Origin: an uncultured Alphaproteobacteria bacterium
GTDB taxonomy: Bacteria; Pseudomonadota; Alphaproteobacteria; Rs-D84
Assembly: GCA_944389555.1 (NCBI GenBank)
Contig: CALXMU010000001.1
Coordinates: forward strand, 194,676-258,675
Length of the DNA: 64,000 nt
Direction: 5' to 3'
A program made the translations under genes and the position numbers. Under the pieces are notes generated by a model, which saw only the letters and a program-made list of their open reading frames with translations, made no database searches and had not been told where the DNA came from. How positions within the stretch are numbered: position 1 is the stretch's first letter; every line of letters starts with the position of its first letter. Below, in pieces: positions 48,887 through 57,627 of this stretch.

Positions 48887-49855
48887 ATGGCGGAACTGAT
48901 ACAGGTTTCTAAGACCGAAGAAGGAACGCGATTGCTGCGCTGGTTTCTGCGTAGGTATCCTGCTATGCCTCAACGTGAATTTTATAAATTATGTCGTGGT
49001 GGGCAGATACGAGTAAATTCTTCTCGGGCGCGTGGGCAGGAAATTTTAAGAGCAGGTGACGTCGTTCGAGTGCCGCCAACTTTAAGTAGTTACGCAAACG
49101 TTCCCGCCAAAAAAACTGAAAGCGGTTCTCATTTTTCTCTGTCAGATTTAGAATTATTACGTAAGTGCATAATTCATAGCGATGAAGATATCGTGGTTTT
49201 TAATAAACCAGCTGGGCTTGCCGTCCAAGGTGGAACGGGTATAAGAAAATCTATTGATAAAATGGCCGCGGCTTTGTTCCCTTATGATAAAATATCTTTG
49301 GTACATCGCTTGGATCGTGAAACAAGTGGTATCCTTGTCGTTGCAAAGAATCAACGTGCTGCCCAGATTTTATCAAATCAATTTCAAACAAAGGCCGCGT
49401 ATAAAGAATATTTGGCGTTGTTAAATGGAGATGTTCGACCGCAACAAGGAATTATTGATAATTATATGGTAAAAGGGCAGGTGTTTGAGGATGCGTCGCG
49501 TCTTAATGACGGGACAGGACAGCGTCCACAGCGTGCGATTACAGAATATAAGGTTTTATCTCAGGCTGGACATTTGTCGTGGGTATCTTTTTCACCTAAA
49601 ACCGGTAGAACGCATCAATTGCGCATTCATAGTGCGTTATGTTTACACGCACCTATTGTCGGAGATGTCTTATACGGAACAGATAAGAAATTAGACGGTG
49701 CTTTGCGGTCAATGCTAGAAACAAATAACTTGTTTTTGTTGGCATATAAACTAACATTTCGGCATCCGGCTAGCGGTAAGACTCTTACTATGAAAGCGCC
49801 TATACCAGATTTTATGCAGCCGGTAATAAAGTTTTTAGAGTTTAAATTACCATAA
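48887..49855 (+). CDS. RluC/RluD-family 23S rRNA pseudouridine synthase
   Basis: This 322-residue enzyme isomerises uridine in rRNA. The N-terminal S4 RNA-binding domain (about 10-70) has YKLCRGGQIRVNSSRA. The catalytic domain has the motif HRLDRETSGILVVAK near residue 144, with the essential Asp, and later GRTHQLRIHSA. Which 23S positions it modifies (RluC versus RluD) cannot be settled by eye. It starts 24 bases after the pilin stop and ends 19 bases before the AsmA gene, so these plus-strand genes may be co-transcribed. Confidence 0.88.
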   Translation: MAELIQVSKTEEGTRLLRWFLRRYPAMPQREFYKLCRGGQIRVNSSRARGQEILRAGDVVRVPPTLSSYANVPAKKTESGSHFSLSDLELLRKCIIHSDEDIVVFNKPAGLAVQGGTGIRKSIDKMAAALFPYDKISLVHRLDRETSGILVVAKNQRAAQILSNQFQTKAAYKEYLALLNGDVRPQQGIIDNYMVKGQVFEDASRLNDGTGQRPQRAITEYKVLSQAGHLSWVSFSPKTGRTHQLRIHSALCLHAPIVGDVLYGTDKKLDGALRSMLETNNLFLLAYKLTFRHPASGKTLTMKAPIPDFMQPVIKFLEFKLP

Positions 49856-49874
49856 AATATTGCGGCGATTGAAG

Positions 49875-51962
49875 ATGGTCAAAAAGAAGAAAAAAGAGAA
49901 AAATTTTTTCAAAATTATGCGAATTTTAACCATATTTGTTATGGGGTTAGTCGTTGCAGTTATAATTGCTTTGTCTCAGATAAATTTAGAAACTTTACGT
50001 GGAGACGTCTTAGAAATTTTAAGAGATTCTACAGGATTGCCCGTTGAAATTGATGGCAGTGTATCTTGGAAATTATCTTTGCGTCCGCAGATTGAGTTAA
50101 ATAAAGTTCGCGTTCCAAATGCCGATTGGGCAAAACATAAAGATGCTTTTAGCGCAGAAAAAATAGACGTAACATTAGACTTAATATCTTTGTTTCGTGA
50201 TAGACCGACAATTCAGAACGTAAAAGTTTATGATGCAAATATCTGTGTCGAGCAAAATGAAAAGGGTGAATTCTCAATTACTTCGGCATTAAGCAATGAA
50301 GAACACAGTTATGAAGAAAATGTACAGCAAAATCAATCAGAATATCCTTTCATAGACCCTGGTTTAGGCGGTTTAGAAATTCAGAATGTGGATATTGATG
50401 TTTTGGGTAGAATGTATTCTTTAAGCGGTTTTCAAATACGTTATATGCCTCGTAATGACACACGTGAATATAGCGGTTGGATAAAATCTAAATCTGATGT
50501 ATTTCCGTTTATATTATCGTTTTCTAAATATAATGCGGAACGAAAGGTATATCCGGTACGTATCGCTTTCGCAACAGGTGGAGATGCCTTAATAGCTAAC
50601 TTGGCTTTGGAAGGGAAAAGCAAAGCACCCATAGATTTTATCATAAAAGGTGATATCCCAGATATTAAGGAAGTCGGAAAATTTTTTAATTTAAGTTTTA
50701 TTTCTATGCCAATGATGAGTGTGAATATTTCTGGTGGATACGATTGGCAGAAATTAACTTTACGTAATTCTTCAATAAAGTTTCGCGGTAATACATTAAA
50801 CTTTTCTGGTGTTGTTGATTGGTCGGGTAAACTACCAAATATAAAAGCAAAGTTAGACTCTAAATCAATAAACCTTGTAGAAATATTCCCAGAAGCATAC
50901 GATAAAAAATGGGTTCGCCCAGATAGAGAACTTAATGTTTTTCAAGACATCCCGTTGTTCGGTGAAATTTTTGCGCAATGCAATTTAGATTTACGGGTAA
51001 CTTTGAATAATTTCATTGTTTATCGAGAGTTTAATTTGAAAGATACAGATGTAAAATTAAATGTAAATAATGGTAAAGGGCGTGTAGATGTAACAACAAA
51101 TATTGCGAATGGTGAGGTAAATGCCGCTGCTGATGTTGATATATTTCCTGACGGCAGAATGGAGGCGCGCGTCGGAGGAACAGGTAGAGGAATAATTATA
51201 GGAGAACTATTAAATCAAATTCGCGTTAATAATTTTATTTCTGATTTACCGGTAAATTTTGATATGTATGTCGAGACAAATGGTTCTAACTTATCCGAAT
51301 GGATGCAAACTATGACGGGCCCCGTTACTATTTATTCGGCAGATTCAGGATATGCTCATTCAACTTTGGTTGCAAATATGTATGGTTCAGATTTTTTGAC
51401 GACTTTGCGTCACAGCATTCAAGATTTGTTTAGGTCAGAAAAGAAATATAATCAAATGAAAATTTCTTGTGTCGCGCTGAACACAAAATTACGTAACGGT
51501 TTGGCGGAAACTAAAAATGGTGTCGCTGTAGAAACAAATGCTATAAATGTTCGTTTGGCAGGAAGTTTAGATTTAGGGAAAGAAAAAATGCAATTATCTT
51601 TGATGACAGTCCCCGTTCGCGGATTAAAATTATCTTTGACTGGGAATGTCGTAAATTCAATGGAAATTACAGGGAATTTAGCTGAGCCGACAATTCGTAT
51701 TAGTGGAGCCGCGGTTGCAGGCAAAGTTGCTTCGGCGACGGGCATTGGACTTTTATTAGCACCGTTTACGGGTGGAATTGGTTTGGTCGCAGGGGCGGGC
51801 GTTGGTTTGTTGGCAGGCGACTTGTTGGAAAATTGGTTGGCGGATGATAACCCTTGTAGTACTGCGATGGAGAAAGGGGCACCCGTTCGCCATGATGACC
51901 CAGAATGGATGAGTTTACCTGTCGCAGATTTAGCAAACAGCGTATTAAATAAGGAGCAATAA
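49875..51962 (+). CDS. AsmA-family envelope protein
   Basis: This 695-residue protein has a basic N-terminus, one membrane helix (about 16-36) and a long periplasmic beta-rich region. The AsmA start reads LRDSTGLPVEIDGSVSWKLSLRPQIELNKVRVPNADW (about 52-88); the C-terminal AsmA repeat region has MTGPVTIYSADSGYAHSTL near 478. A final Gly-rich hydrophobic segment (ATGIGLLLAPFTGGIGLVAGAGVGLLAGDLL) is near 630. AsmA-like proteins are thought to bridge the membranes and move phospholipids. ATG 49875 is used; a TTG at 49860 is also in frame. It precedes cdaA by three bases. Confidence 0.85.
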   Translation: MVKKKKKEKNFFKIMRILTIFVMGLVVAVIIALSQINLETLRGDVLEILRDSTGLPVEIDGSVSWKLSLRPQIELNKVRVPNADWAKHKDAFSAEKIDVTLDLISLFRDRPTIQNVKVYDANICVEQNEKGEFSITSALSNEEHSYEENVQQNQSEYPFIDPGLGGLEIQNVDIDVLGRMYSLSGFQIRYMPRNDTREYSGWIKSKSDVFPFILSFSKYNAERKVYPVRIAFATGGDALIANLALEGKSKAPIDFIIKGDIPDIKEVGKFFNLSFISMPMMSVNISGGYDWQKLTLRNSSIKFRGNTLNFSGVVDWSGKLPNIKAKLDSKSINLVEIFPEAYDKKWVRPDRELNVFQDIPLFGEIFAQCNLDLRVTLNNFIVYREFNLKDTDVKLNVNNGKGRVDVTTNIANGEVNAAADVDIFPDGRMEARVGGTGRGIIIGELLNQIRVNNFISDLPVNFDMYVETNGSNLSEWMQTMTGPVTIYSADSGYAHSTLVANMYGSDFLTTLRHSIQDLFRSEKKYNQMKISCVALNTKLRNGLAETKNGVAVETNAINVRLAGSLDLGKEKMQLSLMTVPVRGLKLSLTGNVVNSMEITGNLAEPTIRISGAAVAGKVASATGIGLLLAPFTGGIGLVAGAGVGLLAGDLLENWLADDNPCSTAMEKGAPVRHDDPEWMSLPVADLANSVLNKEQ

Positions 51963-51965
51963 GCA

Positions 51966-52724
51966 GTGTTTAGTTGGATAAATTTAGCACAAATTTTAAT
52001 AATAGTTATCGTGCTGTTGGTTTTTTATAGGACTTTTATAAAAAATACTTCTTCTGAGCGTTTGGTTCGGGGGTTGTTGGGCTTGGCTTTGTTATGGGGG
52101 GCTAGTTTCTTTTTGTCTTGGGCGAATTTAGATTTGTTGGCCGGTTTTTTGCATTGGACTGCATTGTTTTTATCAATAAGTGTCATAGTCATCTTTCAAC
52201 CAGAATTACGTAAATTTATGGCGCTTATGGGGAATATAGATGAGTGGCGCAGAATCTTTAAGTATACACCAGATAAAAGTAGGAATACTAAATCGTTAGA
52301 CGCGATAGTTTCTGCAGTTGAATATATGTCTGCTAAACATACGGGGGCGTTGATTGTTTTTATGGGGACCTTGGAAGAAAGCGCGATAGATAAAACAGGG
52401 GTCGTTGTTGATGCAGAAATTTCAAGCGAACTATTATTGACGATATTTTTTAATAAAACACCGCTACATGATGGAGCAGTTATAATAGAAAAAAATCGTA
52501 TCGCTTATGCGGGTGGCATATTGCCTTTATCTAAAAACAATTTGAATTGGAAATATGGAACCAGACATCGCGCCGCTTTGGGTTTGACAGAAGTATCAAG
52601 CGCAACGGTATTAGTTGTGTCTGAAGAAAGTGGTGATATATCAATAGCAGAAAAAGGAAAATTTACTAAATATGATGATATAAAGAAATTACGTGCAAAA
52701 TTGGAAAAAGTAATGTTTAAGTAA
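51966..52724 (+). CDS. cdaA: CdaA-type diadenylate cyclase (c-di-AMP synthase)
   Basis: This 252-residue protein joins two ATP into c-di-AMP. It has three N-terminal membrane helices (about 6-22, 36-54, 61-78), then a DAC (DisA_N) domain. The catalytic DGA is in TPLHDGAVII (D169-A171) and RHR is in YGTRHRAALGLTEVSSA (R200-R202); both motifs are intact. This is the CdaA architecture, common in Firmicutes and rare in Proteobacteria. It starts at GTG 51966, with AAGGAG upstream inside the AsmA 3' end. The usual partners cdaR and glmM are not adjacent. The next hairpin ends the operon. Confidence 0.93.
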   Translation: MFSWINLAQILIIVIVLLVFYRTFIKNTSSERLVRGLLGLALLWGASFFLSWANLDLLAGFLHWTALFLSISVIVIFQPELRKFMALMGNIDEWRRIFKYTPDKSRNTKSLDAIVSAVEYMSAKHTGALIVFMGTLEESAIDKTGVVVDAEISSELLLTIFFNKTPLHDGAVIIEKNRIAYAGGILPLSKNNLNWKYGTRHRAALGLTEVSSATVLVVSEESGDISIAEKGKFTKYDDIKKLRAKLEKVMFK

Positions 52725-52731
52725 AAATTAT

Positions 52732-52753
52732 ACCGCCTAAGGGCGGTTTTTTA
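52732..52753 (+). terminator. Terminator after cdaA
   Basis: ACCGCC-TAAG-GGCGGT followed by TTTTTATT. Confidence 0.85.
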
Positions 52754-52802
52754 TTAGACGTAATAGTCGTTTTGTCTAGTGTGTTTTTGCTTTGAATAAC
52801 CC

Positions 52803-52832
52803 TTGCACCGAATCGGGCTTTTTTGGTAAACT
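52803..52832 (+). promoter_or_regulatory. Promoter of dnaN
   Basis: TTGCAC, an 18-base spacer and TAAACT preceded by TG-G. Confidence 0.5.
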
Positions 52833-52879
52833 TACTTGAAAGGAATGTAGGACGAAGATAGATTTAACAGGAGCAAGTT

Positions 52880-53998
52880 ATGGAATTTTCAGTATTTCGT
52901 CAGGTTTTAATTCGTGCGCTGGGACACATGCAGTCCATAGTAGAAAAGCGTGCAACCTTGCCGATATTGGTAAATGTAAAAATAGAAGTCGGTGATGATT
53001 TGATATTGTCGGCAACAAACGTTGATTTGGAATTGGTTGAGCATGTTGCAGCGGATATAACTTTGGGTGGGAAGACGACAGTACCTGTTCAGATGTTGTA
53101 CGATATTGTACGTAAGTTGCCGGATGACGCAGAAATTTCTTTTAAGCAGTCAGGTGATCAATTGGTTGTGTCTAGCGGTCGGGCAGTATTCCGTTTGCCG
53201 ACTTTACCCGCTGAAAATTTCCCAGCAATGGCCGGTAGTAATTTGACAACAAAATTCCAAATGACAACAGGTGATTTGGCTCACTTGATAAACCAGACGA
53301 AGTTTGCAATCCCGACAGATGACGTACGTTATCATTTAGGGGGCATTTATTTTCATATTGCGGATGAGGGAAAAGAAAAAATGTTGACTGCTGTTGCAAC
53401 AGACGCTCAACGTATGGCGTTGTGCGCAATGCCTGCACCGGTTGGTAGCGCGGAAATGCCGGCGGTCATTTTACCTCGTCGTGTAATTGGAGAATTGTCT
53501 AAGTTGTTAGAAGATGCTACTGTTGACGATGTTACGGTTGAGTTGTCAGATACAAAAGCACGCTTTACAGTTGGGGCTGCGACTTTAACCAGTAAGTTGG
53601 TTGATGCTCAATATCCTAATTATCGCGTGGTCATTCCAAAAGGAAACGATAAAATCGCCGTTTTAGATAGAAAATCATTCTTAAACGCGGTTGATTTGGT
53701 TTCTGTCGCAAGTGTTGATAAAACAAAATCTGTACAGTTGACTTTTTCTATGAATAAATTGGTCGTAAACGCTTCTAGTCCAGATGCCGGTACCGCAACG
53801 CAAGAATTGGATATAGAATATAATGGCGACAGTTCTTTTACCGTCGTGTTTAATGTAAAATTCTTGATGGACGTTGCCGGGCAGGTAGAGGGAGAAACGT
53901 TCCAGATGGAAATGCAGGATCCTTTATCTCCGACTATAATAAAGTCAACGGACAAGAATACAGATGCATTGTTCGTATTGATGCCGATGCGTATGTAA
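52880..53998 (+). CDS. dnaN: DNA polymerase III sliding clamp (beta subunit)
   Basis: This 372-residue protein forms the ring clamp that tethers polymerase. It shows the three-fold repeat typical of beta. N-terminal VEKRATLPILVNVKIEV (about 21-37), LPTLPAENFPAM near 115, LVDAQYPNYRVVIP near 240 and the terminal DALFVLMPMRM with the conserved C-terminal LMPMR are all present. GGAGCAAG precedes the ATG. It lies 12.8 kb from dnaA rather than next to it and is monocistronic. Confidence 0.97.
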   Translation: MEFSVFRQVLIRALGHMQSIVEKRATLPILVNVKIEVGDDLILSATNVDLELVEHVAADITLGGKTTVPVQMLYDIVRKLPDDAEISFKQSGDQLVVSSGRAVFRLPTLPAENFPAMAGSNLTTKFQMTTGDLAHLINQTKFAIPTDDVRYHLGGIYFHIADEGKEKMLTAVATDAQRMALCAMPAPVGSAEMPAVILPRRVIGELSKLLEDATVDDVTVELSDTKARFTVGAATLTSKLVDAQYPNYRVVIPKGNDKIAVLDRKSFLNAVDLVSVASVDKTKSVQLTFSMNKLVVNASSPDAGTATQELDIEYNGDSSFTVVFNVKFLMDVAGQVEGETFQMEMQDPLSPTIIKSTDKNTDALFVLMPMRM

Positions 53999-54016
53999 TA
54001 TACGGAAAGAAGTATT

Positions 54017-54043
54017 AAAGACCCCATTGTTGGGGTCTTTTTA
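54017..54043 (+). terminator. Terminator after dnaN
   Basis: AAAGACCCCA-TTGT-TGGGGTCTTT followed by TTATA. Confidence 0.88.
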
Positions 54044-54063
54044 TATTAAAAATCGGATTAAAA

Positions 54064-54091
54064 TTGCAAATCAGATTTTTTGTGGTAATAT
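54064..54091 (+). promoter_or_regulatory. Promoter of ppa
   Basis: TTGCAA, a 16-base spacer and TAATAT (54086-54091) preceded by TG-G; T-run and TGTGG match the recurrent motif. Confidence 0.5.
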
Positions 54092-54117
54092 TTCGCCGAA
54101 AACAAAGGATTTTAATT

Positions 54118-54660
54118 ATGACACTAGAAGAAATTGTACCGGGTAAAGAACCTCCAAAGAAGATGAATGCAATAATAGAGGTTCCAGAAGACGGGCATGT
54201 TAAATATGAAATAAATAAAGAAACAGGTTTGTTAAGGGTGGATAGAATTTTACATACGCCTATGGCATATCCTGCGAACTATGGTTATTTCCCGGGGACT
54301 TTGGGGGATGATGGCGACCCATTAGACTGCGTGGTCGTTTGTAATGCTCCTTTACGTCCAGGTGTTTTGATTGAGGTACGACCAATAGGGGCCTTGCTGA
54401 TGGAAGATCAAGCGGGTGGTGATGAAAAAATTATTTGCGTTCCGCGTGATAATATTGACCCTTTTTATACGACAACAGAATATATTGAACAATTGCCGGC
54501 AATTTTACGTTCCAAAATAGAATACTTCTTTCAGCACTATAAAGACCTGCAACCGAATTCTTGGTCAAAAGTTACCGGTTGGGCGGATAGAGCAACAGCG
54601 GATAAATTGATTATGGAAAGTATAGATAGGTACTGGGAGCATAAACGTGCAGGTCAATAA
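54118..54660 (+). CDS. ppa: Inorganic pyrophosphatase
   Basis: This 180-residue family I pyrophosphatase pulls biosynthetic reactions forward by hydrolysing PPi. Metal-binding DGDPLDCVV is near residue 62. ANYGYFPGTLGDD precedes it, and WSKVTGWADRATADKLI lies near the C-terminus. ATG 54118 with AAAGGA upstream is used; an earlier in-frame start would fall within the promoter. efp follows at 54721. Confidence 0.95.
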   Translation: MTLEEIVPGKEPPKKMNAIIEVPEDGHVKYEINKETGLLRVDRILHTPMAYPANYGYFPGTLGDDGDPLDCVVVCNAPLRPGVLIEVRPIGALLMEDQAGGDEKIICVPRDNIDPFYTTTEYIEQLPAILRSKIEYFFQHYKDLQPNSWSKVTGWADRATADKLIMESIDRYWEHKRAGQ

Positions 54661-54720
54661 TTGCTTGCGCGATATATTGTGGAAAATTATAATAACACGA
54701 AAAAAATAAGAGGTTTGATT

Positions 54721-55290
54721 ATGGCATCATATATTGCAAATGATATGCGCGTCGGTTGGGTTATTGCCCATAATGGTAAACGTTATTCTGTAATGTCAAT
54801 AACGAAAGTTAAACCTGGTAAGGGCGGCGCTTTTGTTCAGGCTGATTTACGTGATATTGATTCTGGTAATAAAGGTAATGATCGTTGGCGCGCGGAAGAC
54901 AAAGTTGAAAAGTTGATGGTTGAAGATTTTGATTGTCAATTCTTATATTCAGATGGTACTGATGCATACTTTATGAATTTGTCTAATTATGAACAGTTTA
55001 CTATGCCCGTTGAAACGATGGGTGAGCAAATGAAGTTCTTGGCACCAGAAATGATGGTAAAGGCAAATTTTGTTGAAGGTAATCCAGTATCAATTTCTTT
55101 ACCGAAAACAGTTGTTGCAACTGTTGAAGAGACGGAGCCTGCGTTAAAAGGGCAAACCGTATCAAGTAGCGGTGGAAAACCAGCAATTCTAGATAATGGT
55201 GTTCGCGTTCAAGTTCCTTTATTCATTGAACAGGGCGAAAAAATCGTTGTAAATACAGAAACCCTAGAATATGTAGAGCGCGCAAAATAA
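54721..55290 (+). CDS. efp: Translation elongation factor P
   Basis: This 189-residue, three-domain protein relieves ribosome stalling at polyproline. The modification loop is KPGKGGAF with Lys at position 34, the residue beta-lysylated by EpmA in relatives. The C-terminal OB domain ends GEKIVVNTETLEYVERA. ATG 54721 is chosen with AGAGG upstream; a TTG at 54661 would add 20 unrelated residues. It lies 60 bases after ppa and may share its transcript. Confidence 0.95.
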   Translation: MASYIANDMRVGWVIAHNGKRYSVMSITKVKPGKGGAFVQADLRDIDSGNKGNDRWRAEDKVEKLMVEDFDCQFLYSDGTDAYFMNLSNYEQFTMPVETMGEQMKFLAPEMMVKANFVEGNPVSISLPKTVVATVEETEPALKGQTVSSSGGKPAILDNGVRVQVPLFIEQGEKIVVNTETLEYVERAK

Positions 55291-55317
55291 AAAACCGGCT
55301 TTTTAGCCGATTTTTTA
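55290..55317. terminator. Bidirectional terminator efp/fba
   Basis: AAAACCGGCT-TTTT-AGCCGATTTTTT, one C-A mismatch. Confidence 0.78.
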
Positions 55318-56259
55318 TAATTTATTTGCAGAGTTCATAATATTTTTTATTTCTTCAACACAATTATCGTAAATATTTTTAAGACCCACCCCTAAATAAT
55401 CGCGAGGATTGAAATTCTCTGGTTTTTGAGCCAGTGCTTCACGTATTCCTGCGGTAAACGCTAATCTTGAATCACTGTCTACGTTTATTTTACAAATGTT
55501 TTTTTCAACGGCACGTTTCAGTTGTTCAACTGGAATCCCCAGCGCGTTTGATATTTTACCGCCAAATTCGTTTATTGTTTTTATAAAGTGTTGCGGAATA
55601 CTAGAAGCACCATGTAAAACTAACGGGAAATCCGGCAATTGTTGTGCCACTTTGTCTAGAATGTCAAAACGTAATTCTTCATCATTTGATTTGCGTTTAT
55701 ATGCACCGTGACTGGTGCCTATCGCAATCGCTAAAGAGTCTATGTTGGTGGCGTTTACGAAATTTACTACATCATCTGGATTGGTATAACTGGATTTAGA
55801 AGATTTAGTGTTTTCATCTTCTATGCCAGATAATACGCCAAGTTCTGCCTCAACAGAAACATCGTATTGGTGTGCATAATCTGCAACTTGTTTTGCTAAA
55901 GCGACATTAGCATCAAAAGGTAATTTCGAACCGTCTATCATAACGCTGGAAAAACCAAGTTCTATGGCTTGTATACAAGATTCAAAAGATGAACCATGAT
56001 CTAAATGTAAGGCCACACTATTAGAATCTTTTAAGTTTAGCCCCCAAATCATACCACGTAATAAATCTGTCCCCATATATTTAAGCGCGGATTCTGATAC
56101 CGCCAGAATTACTGGGCTGTGTGTATCATGTGCCGCATTTATTATGGCTTGTAAAGTTTCCATGTTGTAGAAATTAAAGGCAGGTACTGCATAGTGCCCA
56201 GAAAGAGCGTCAGAAAACATTTTTTTAGTGTTAACCAGACCGAAATCTTTGTAATCCAT
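55315..56259 (-). CDS. fba: Class II fructose-bisphosphate aldolase
   Basis: This 314-residue zinc enzyme cleaves fructose-1,6-bisphosphate in glycolysis or forms it in gluconeogenesis. The N-terminal YAVPAFNFYNMETLQAII, zinc ligands in ALHLDHGSSFE (near 83), VEAELG near 136, IGTSHGAYK near 180 and LHGASSIP near 214 mark the class. The closely related tagatose aldolase cannot be fully excluded. It is monocistronic, with an extended -10 (TG-C-TATAAT on the minus strand, 56291-56299) and GGAAG before its start. Confidence 0.92.
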   Translation of the reverse strand: MDYKDFGLVNTKKMFSDALSGHYAVPAFNFYNMETLQAIINAAHDTHSPVILAVSESALKYMGTDLLRGMIWGLNLKDSNSVALHLDHGSSFESCIQAIELGFSSVMIDGSKLPFDANVALAKQVADYAHQYDVSVEAELGVLSGIEDENTKSSKSSYTNPDDVVNFVNATNIDSLAIAIGTSHGAYKRKSNDEELRFDILDKVAQQLPDFPLVLHGASSIPQHFIKTINEFGGKISNALGIPVEQLKRAVEKNICKINVDSDSRLAFTAGIREALAQKPENFNPRDYLGVGLKNIYDNCVEEIKNIMNSANKL

Positions 56260-56290
56260 ATTGAACTTCCTTTGTCTTATTATGAAAGAA

Positions 56291-56299
56291 ATTATAGCA
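56291..56299 (-). promoter_or_regulatory. Extended -10 of fba
   Basis: Minus-strand TG-C-TATAAT, 32 bases before the ATG; -35 not evident. Confidence 0.55.
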
Positions 56300-56360
56300 T
56301 AATATATTGTACTTTGCCCGATTTTTTATAAGGAAAGTTTACAGATTCATTATTATAAAC

Positions 56361-56389
56361 TTGACAAAGGTATATTTTTAGTCTATATT
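56361..56389 (+). promoter_or_regulatory. Near-consensus promoter of the 51-codon ORF
   Basis: TTGACA (56361-56366), exactly 17 bases, then TATATT (56384-56389); among the strongest-looking promoters in the window. Confidence 0.8.
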
Positions 56390-56433
56390 TATAAATGAAA
56401 TAACAAACAATACAGAGGTATTGGGTGGGGTTT

Positions 56434-56589
56434 ATGATTAAAAAAGATCGAGTTTTCCTTTTCAGTTCTGGGGGTACCCCGGATTGGCCGCCTTGTGATG
56501 AATATGTTGCAAGTGGAGGATTTTGGAGAGGGGGATTTTCGTCTGAATCTTTGAACTCTGCGAATGCTTTTGTGTTAAAAAGGCTATAA
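56434..56589 (+). CDS. Solitary 51-residue ORF or RNA gene
   Basis: Starting at ATG 56434 this ORF encodes 51 residues beginning MIKKDRVFLFSSGGTPDWPP and ending NAFVLKRL. It is rich in Gly, Ser and Phe/Trp with one Cys; there is no signal peptide. It sits between a near-consensus promoter and an immediate terminator, so it is one short transcription unit of about 220 bases. The upstream ribosome site is weak (GAGGTATTGGGTGGGG is 4-18 bases away). GGGGGTACCCC near 56473 could fold, so a structured RNA is the alternative. No known family; it could be a small regulatory or secreted peptide. Confidence 0.5.
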   Translation: MIKKDRVFLFSSGGTPDWPPCDEYVASGGFWRGGFSSESLNSANAFVLKRL

Positions 56590-56618
56590 AAAGTCCGGAT
56601 TTTTTTCCGGGCTTTTTT
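56587..56618 (+). terminator. Terminator after the 51-codon ORF
   Basis: AAGTCCGGA and TCCGGGCTT (one G-T pair) with a T-loop and TTTT tail, starting directly at the stop codon. Confidence 0.85.
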
Positions 56619-56670
56619 GCTTTTGTCAGGAAAAAAATCTTGACGAATTAAGATGATAAAGGAGTCACAA

Positions 56671-57132
56671 ATGAAATTAAAAAAAGTGGTGCCATATAAA
56701 CTAAAAAGATTGATTCCTATGTTGGGTATGGCAGGTGCAACATTATTTAGTGGGTGTAGTAAAGAGGAAATTCCAAGGCTTCCACAACGTGATGTGGAGG
56801 TAAAAATTTATAGTGATGATTATTCTGCTATTGCCTGTTATGAAGGATGGTATTACGGGTGGCGACATATAGAGTTGCCGAAAGCGTATGCGGATTCTCA
56901 TAATATAAAGAATGTATATATAGTTGCGGAACCTGTTGGTTGGGAAAACCACAGTGCAGAGAACGTAACGGAATTATGCCAAGAAGTATTGAAACCAACG
57001 GTTGATTATTCACCAAAGATTAAAGGTAAGGGGGATTTTAATTTTAAACCTGGTGTTGCGTCACAAGTCCCAGCCGATAGTTTATGGTTGGTTCAGCATG
57101 GCTGGACGATAAATAAACAAAAACAATATTAA
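56671..57132 (+). CDS. Tandem-array lipoprotein 1
   Basis: This 153-residue lipoprotein has an unusually long basic n-region (MKLKKVVPYKLKRL), hydrophobic core and lipobox LFSGC (Cys 29). The mature part has short beta segments and the conserved ending GDFNFKPGVASQVPADSLWLVQHGWTINK. It is the first and most divergent of four tandem paralogues. ATG 56671 with AAAGGAG upstream is used (an in-frame ATG at 56653 adds six residues). Function unknown; surface or periplasmic attachment is inferred from the lipobox. Confidence 0.75.
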   Translation: MKLKKVVPYKLKRLIPMLGMAGATLFSGCSKEEIPRLPQRDVEVKIYSDDYSAIACYEGWYYGWRHIELPKAYADSHNIKNVYIVAEPVGWENHSAENVTELCQEVLKPTVDYSPKIKGKGDFNFKPGVASQVPADSLWLVQHGWTINKQKQY

Positions 57133-57152
57133 ACGAATATAAGGAGACAAAA

Positions 57153-57602
57153 ATGAACTTTAAGAAAGTAGTACCATATAAACTAAAAAGATTGGTTCCT
57201 ATGTTGGGTATGGCTGGGGCAACGTTGCTTGGTGGATGTGAAAAAGAAGAAACGCTGCGCGATGTTGAATTACGTTTTACTAATGAAGATTGTTCATCAA
57301 TTATGTATATGAATGAGAATAAAGAAAGGTGTATAAGTGATGTAGCTAAAGAATATGTAGAAGATGAAACGGTAAGATACATATATCTTGTGCCAGAGGG
57401 TCCTTGGTATACTTTTGTCGCGCCAACAATCACAGCGCTGCGAAAAAATTTTTTAGAAATAGTGTTTGAATATTCATCAAAATTTAGAGGAAAAGGCGAA
57501 TTTAATTTTTATCCTGGTGCCGCGTCACAGGTTCCGGCCGATAGTTTGTGGTTAGTTCAGCATGGTTGGACGATAAAAAAATATAAAGATTATAATAAAT
57601 AA
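57153..57602 (+). CDS. Tandem-array lipoprotein 2
   Basis: This 149-residue paralogue starts at 57153 with AAGGAGAC upstream. Lipobox LLGGC (Cys 29) is followed by EKEETLRDVELRFTNED and the shared ending AASQVPADSLWLVQHGWTIKK. It differs from copies 3 and 4 mainly in the centre (SIMYMNENKERC, TALRKNFLEIVF). It lies 20 bases after copy 1; repeat period to the next copy is 475 bases. It has no recognised domain. Confidence 0.75.
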   Translation: MNFKKVVPYKLKRLVPMLGMAGATLLGGCEKEETLRDVELRFTNEDCSSIMYMNENKERCISDVAKEYVEDETVRYIYLVPEGPWYTFVAPTITALRKNFLEIVFEYSSKFRGKGEFNFYPGAASQVPADSLWLVQHGWTIKKYKDYNK

Positions 57603-57627
57603 AAATGAATAATATAAAGAGACAAAA

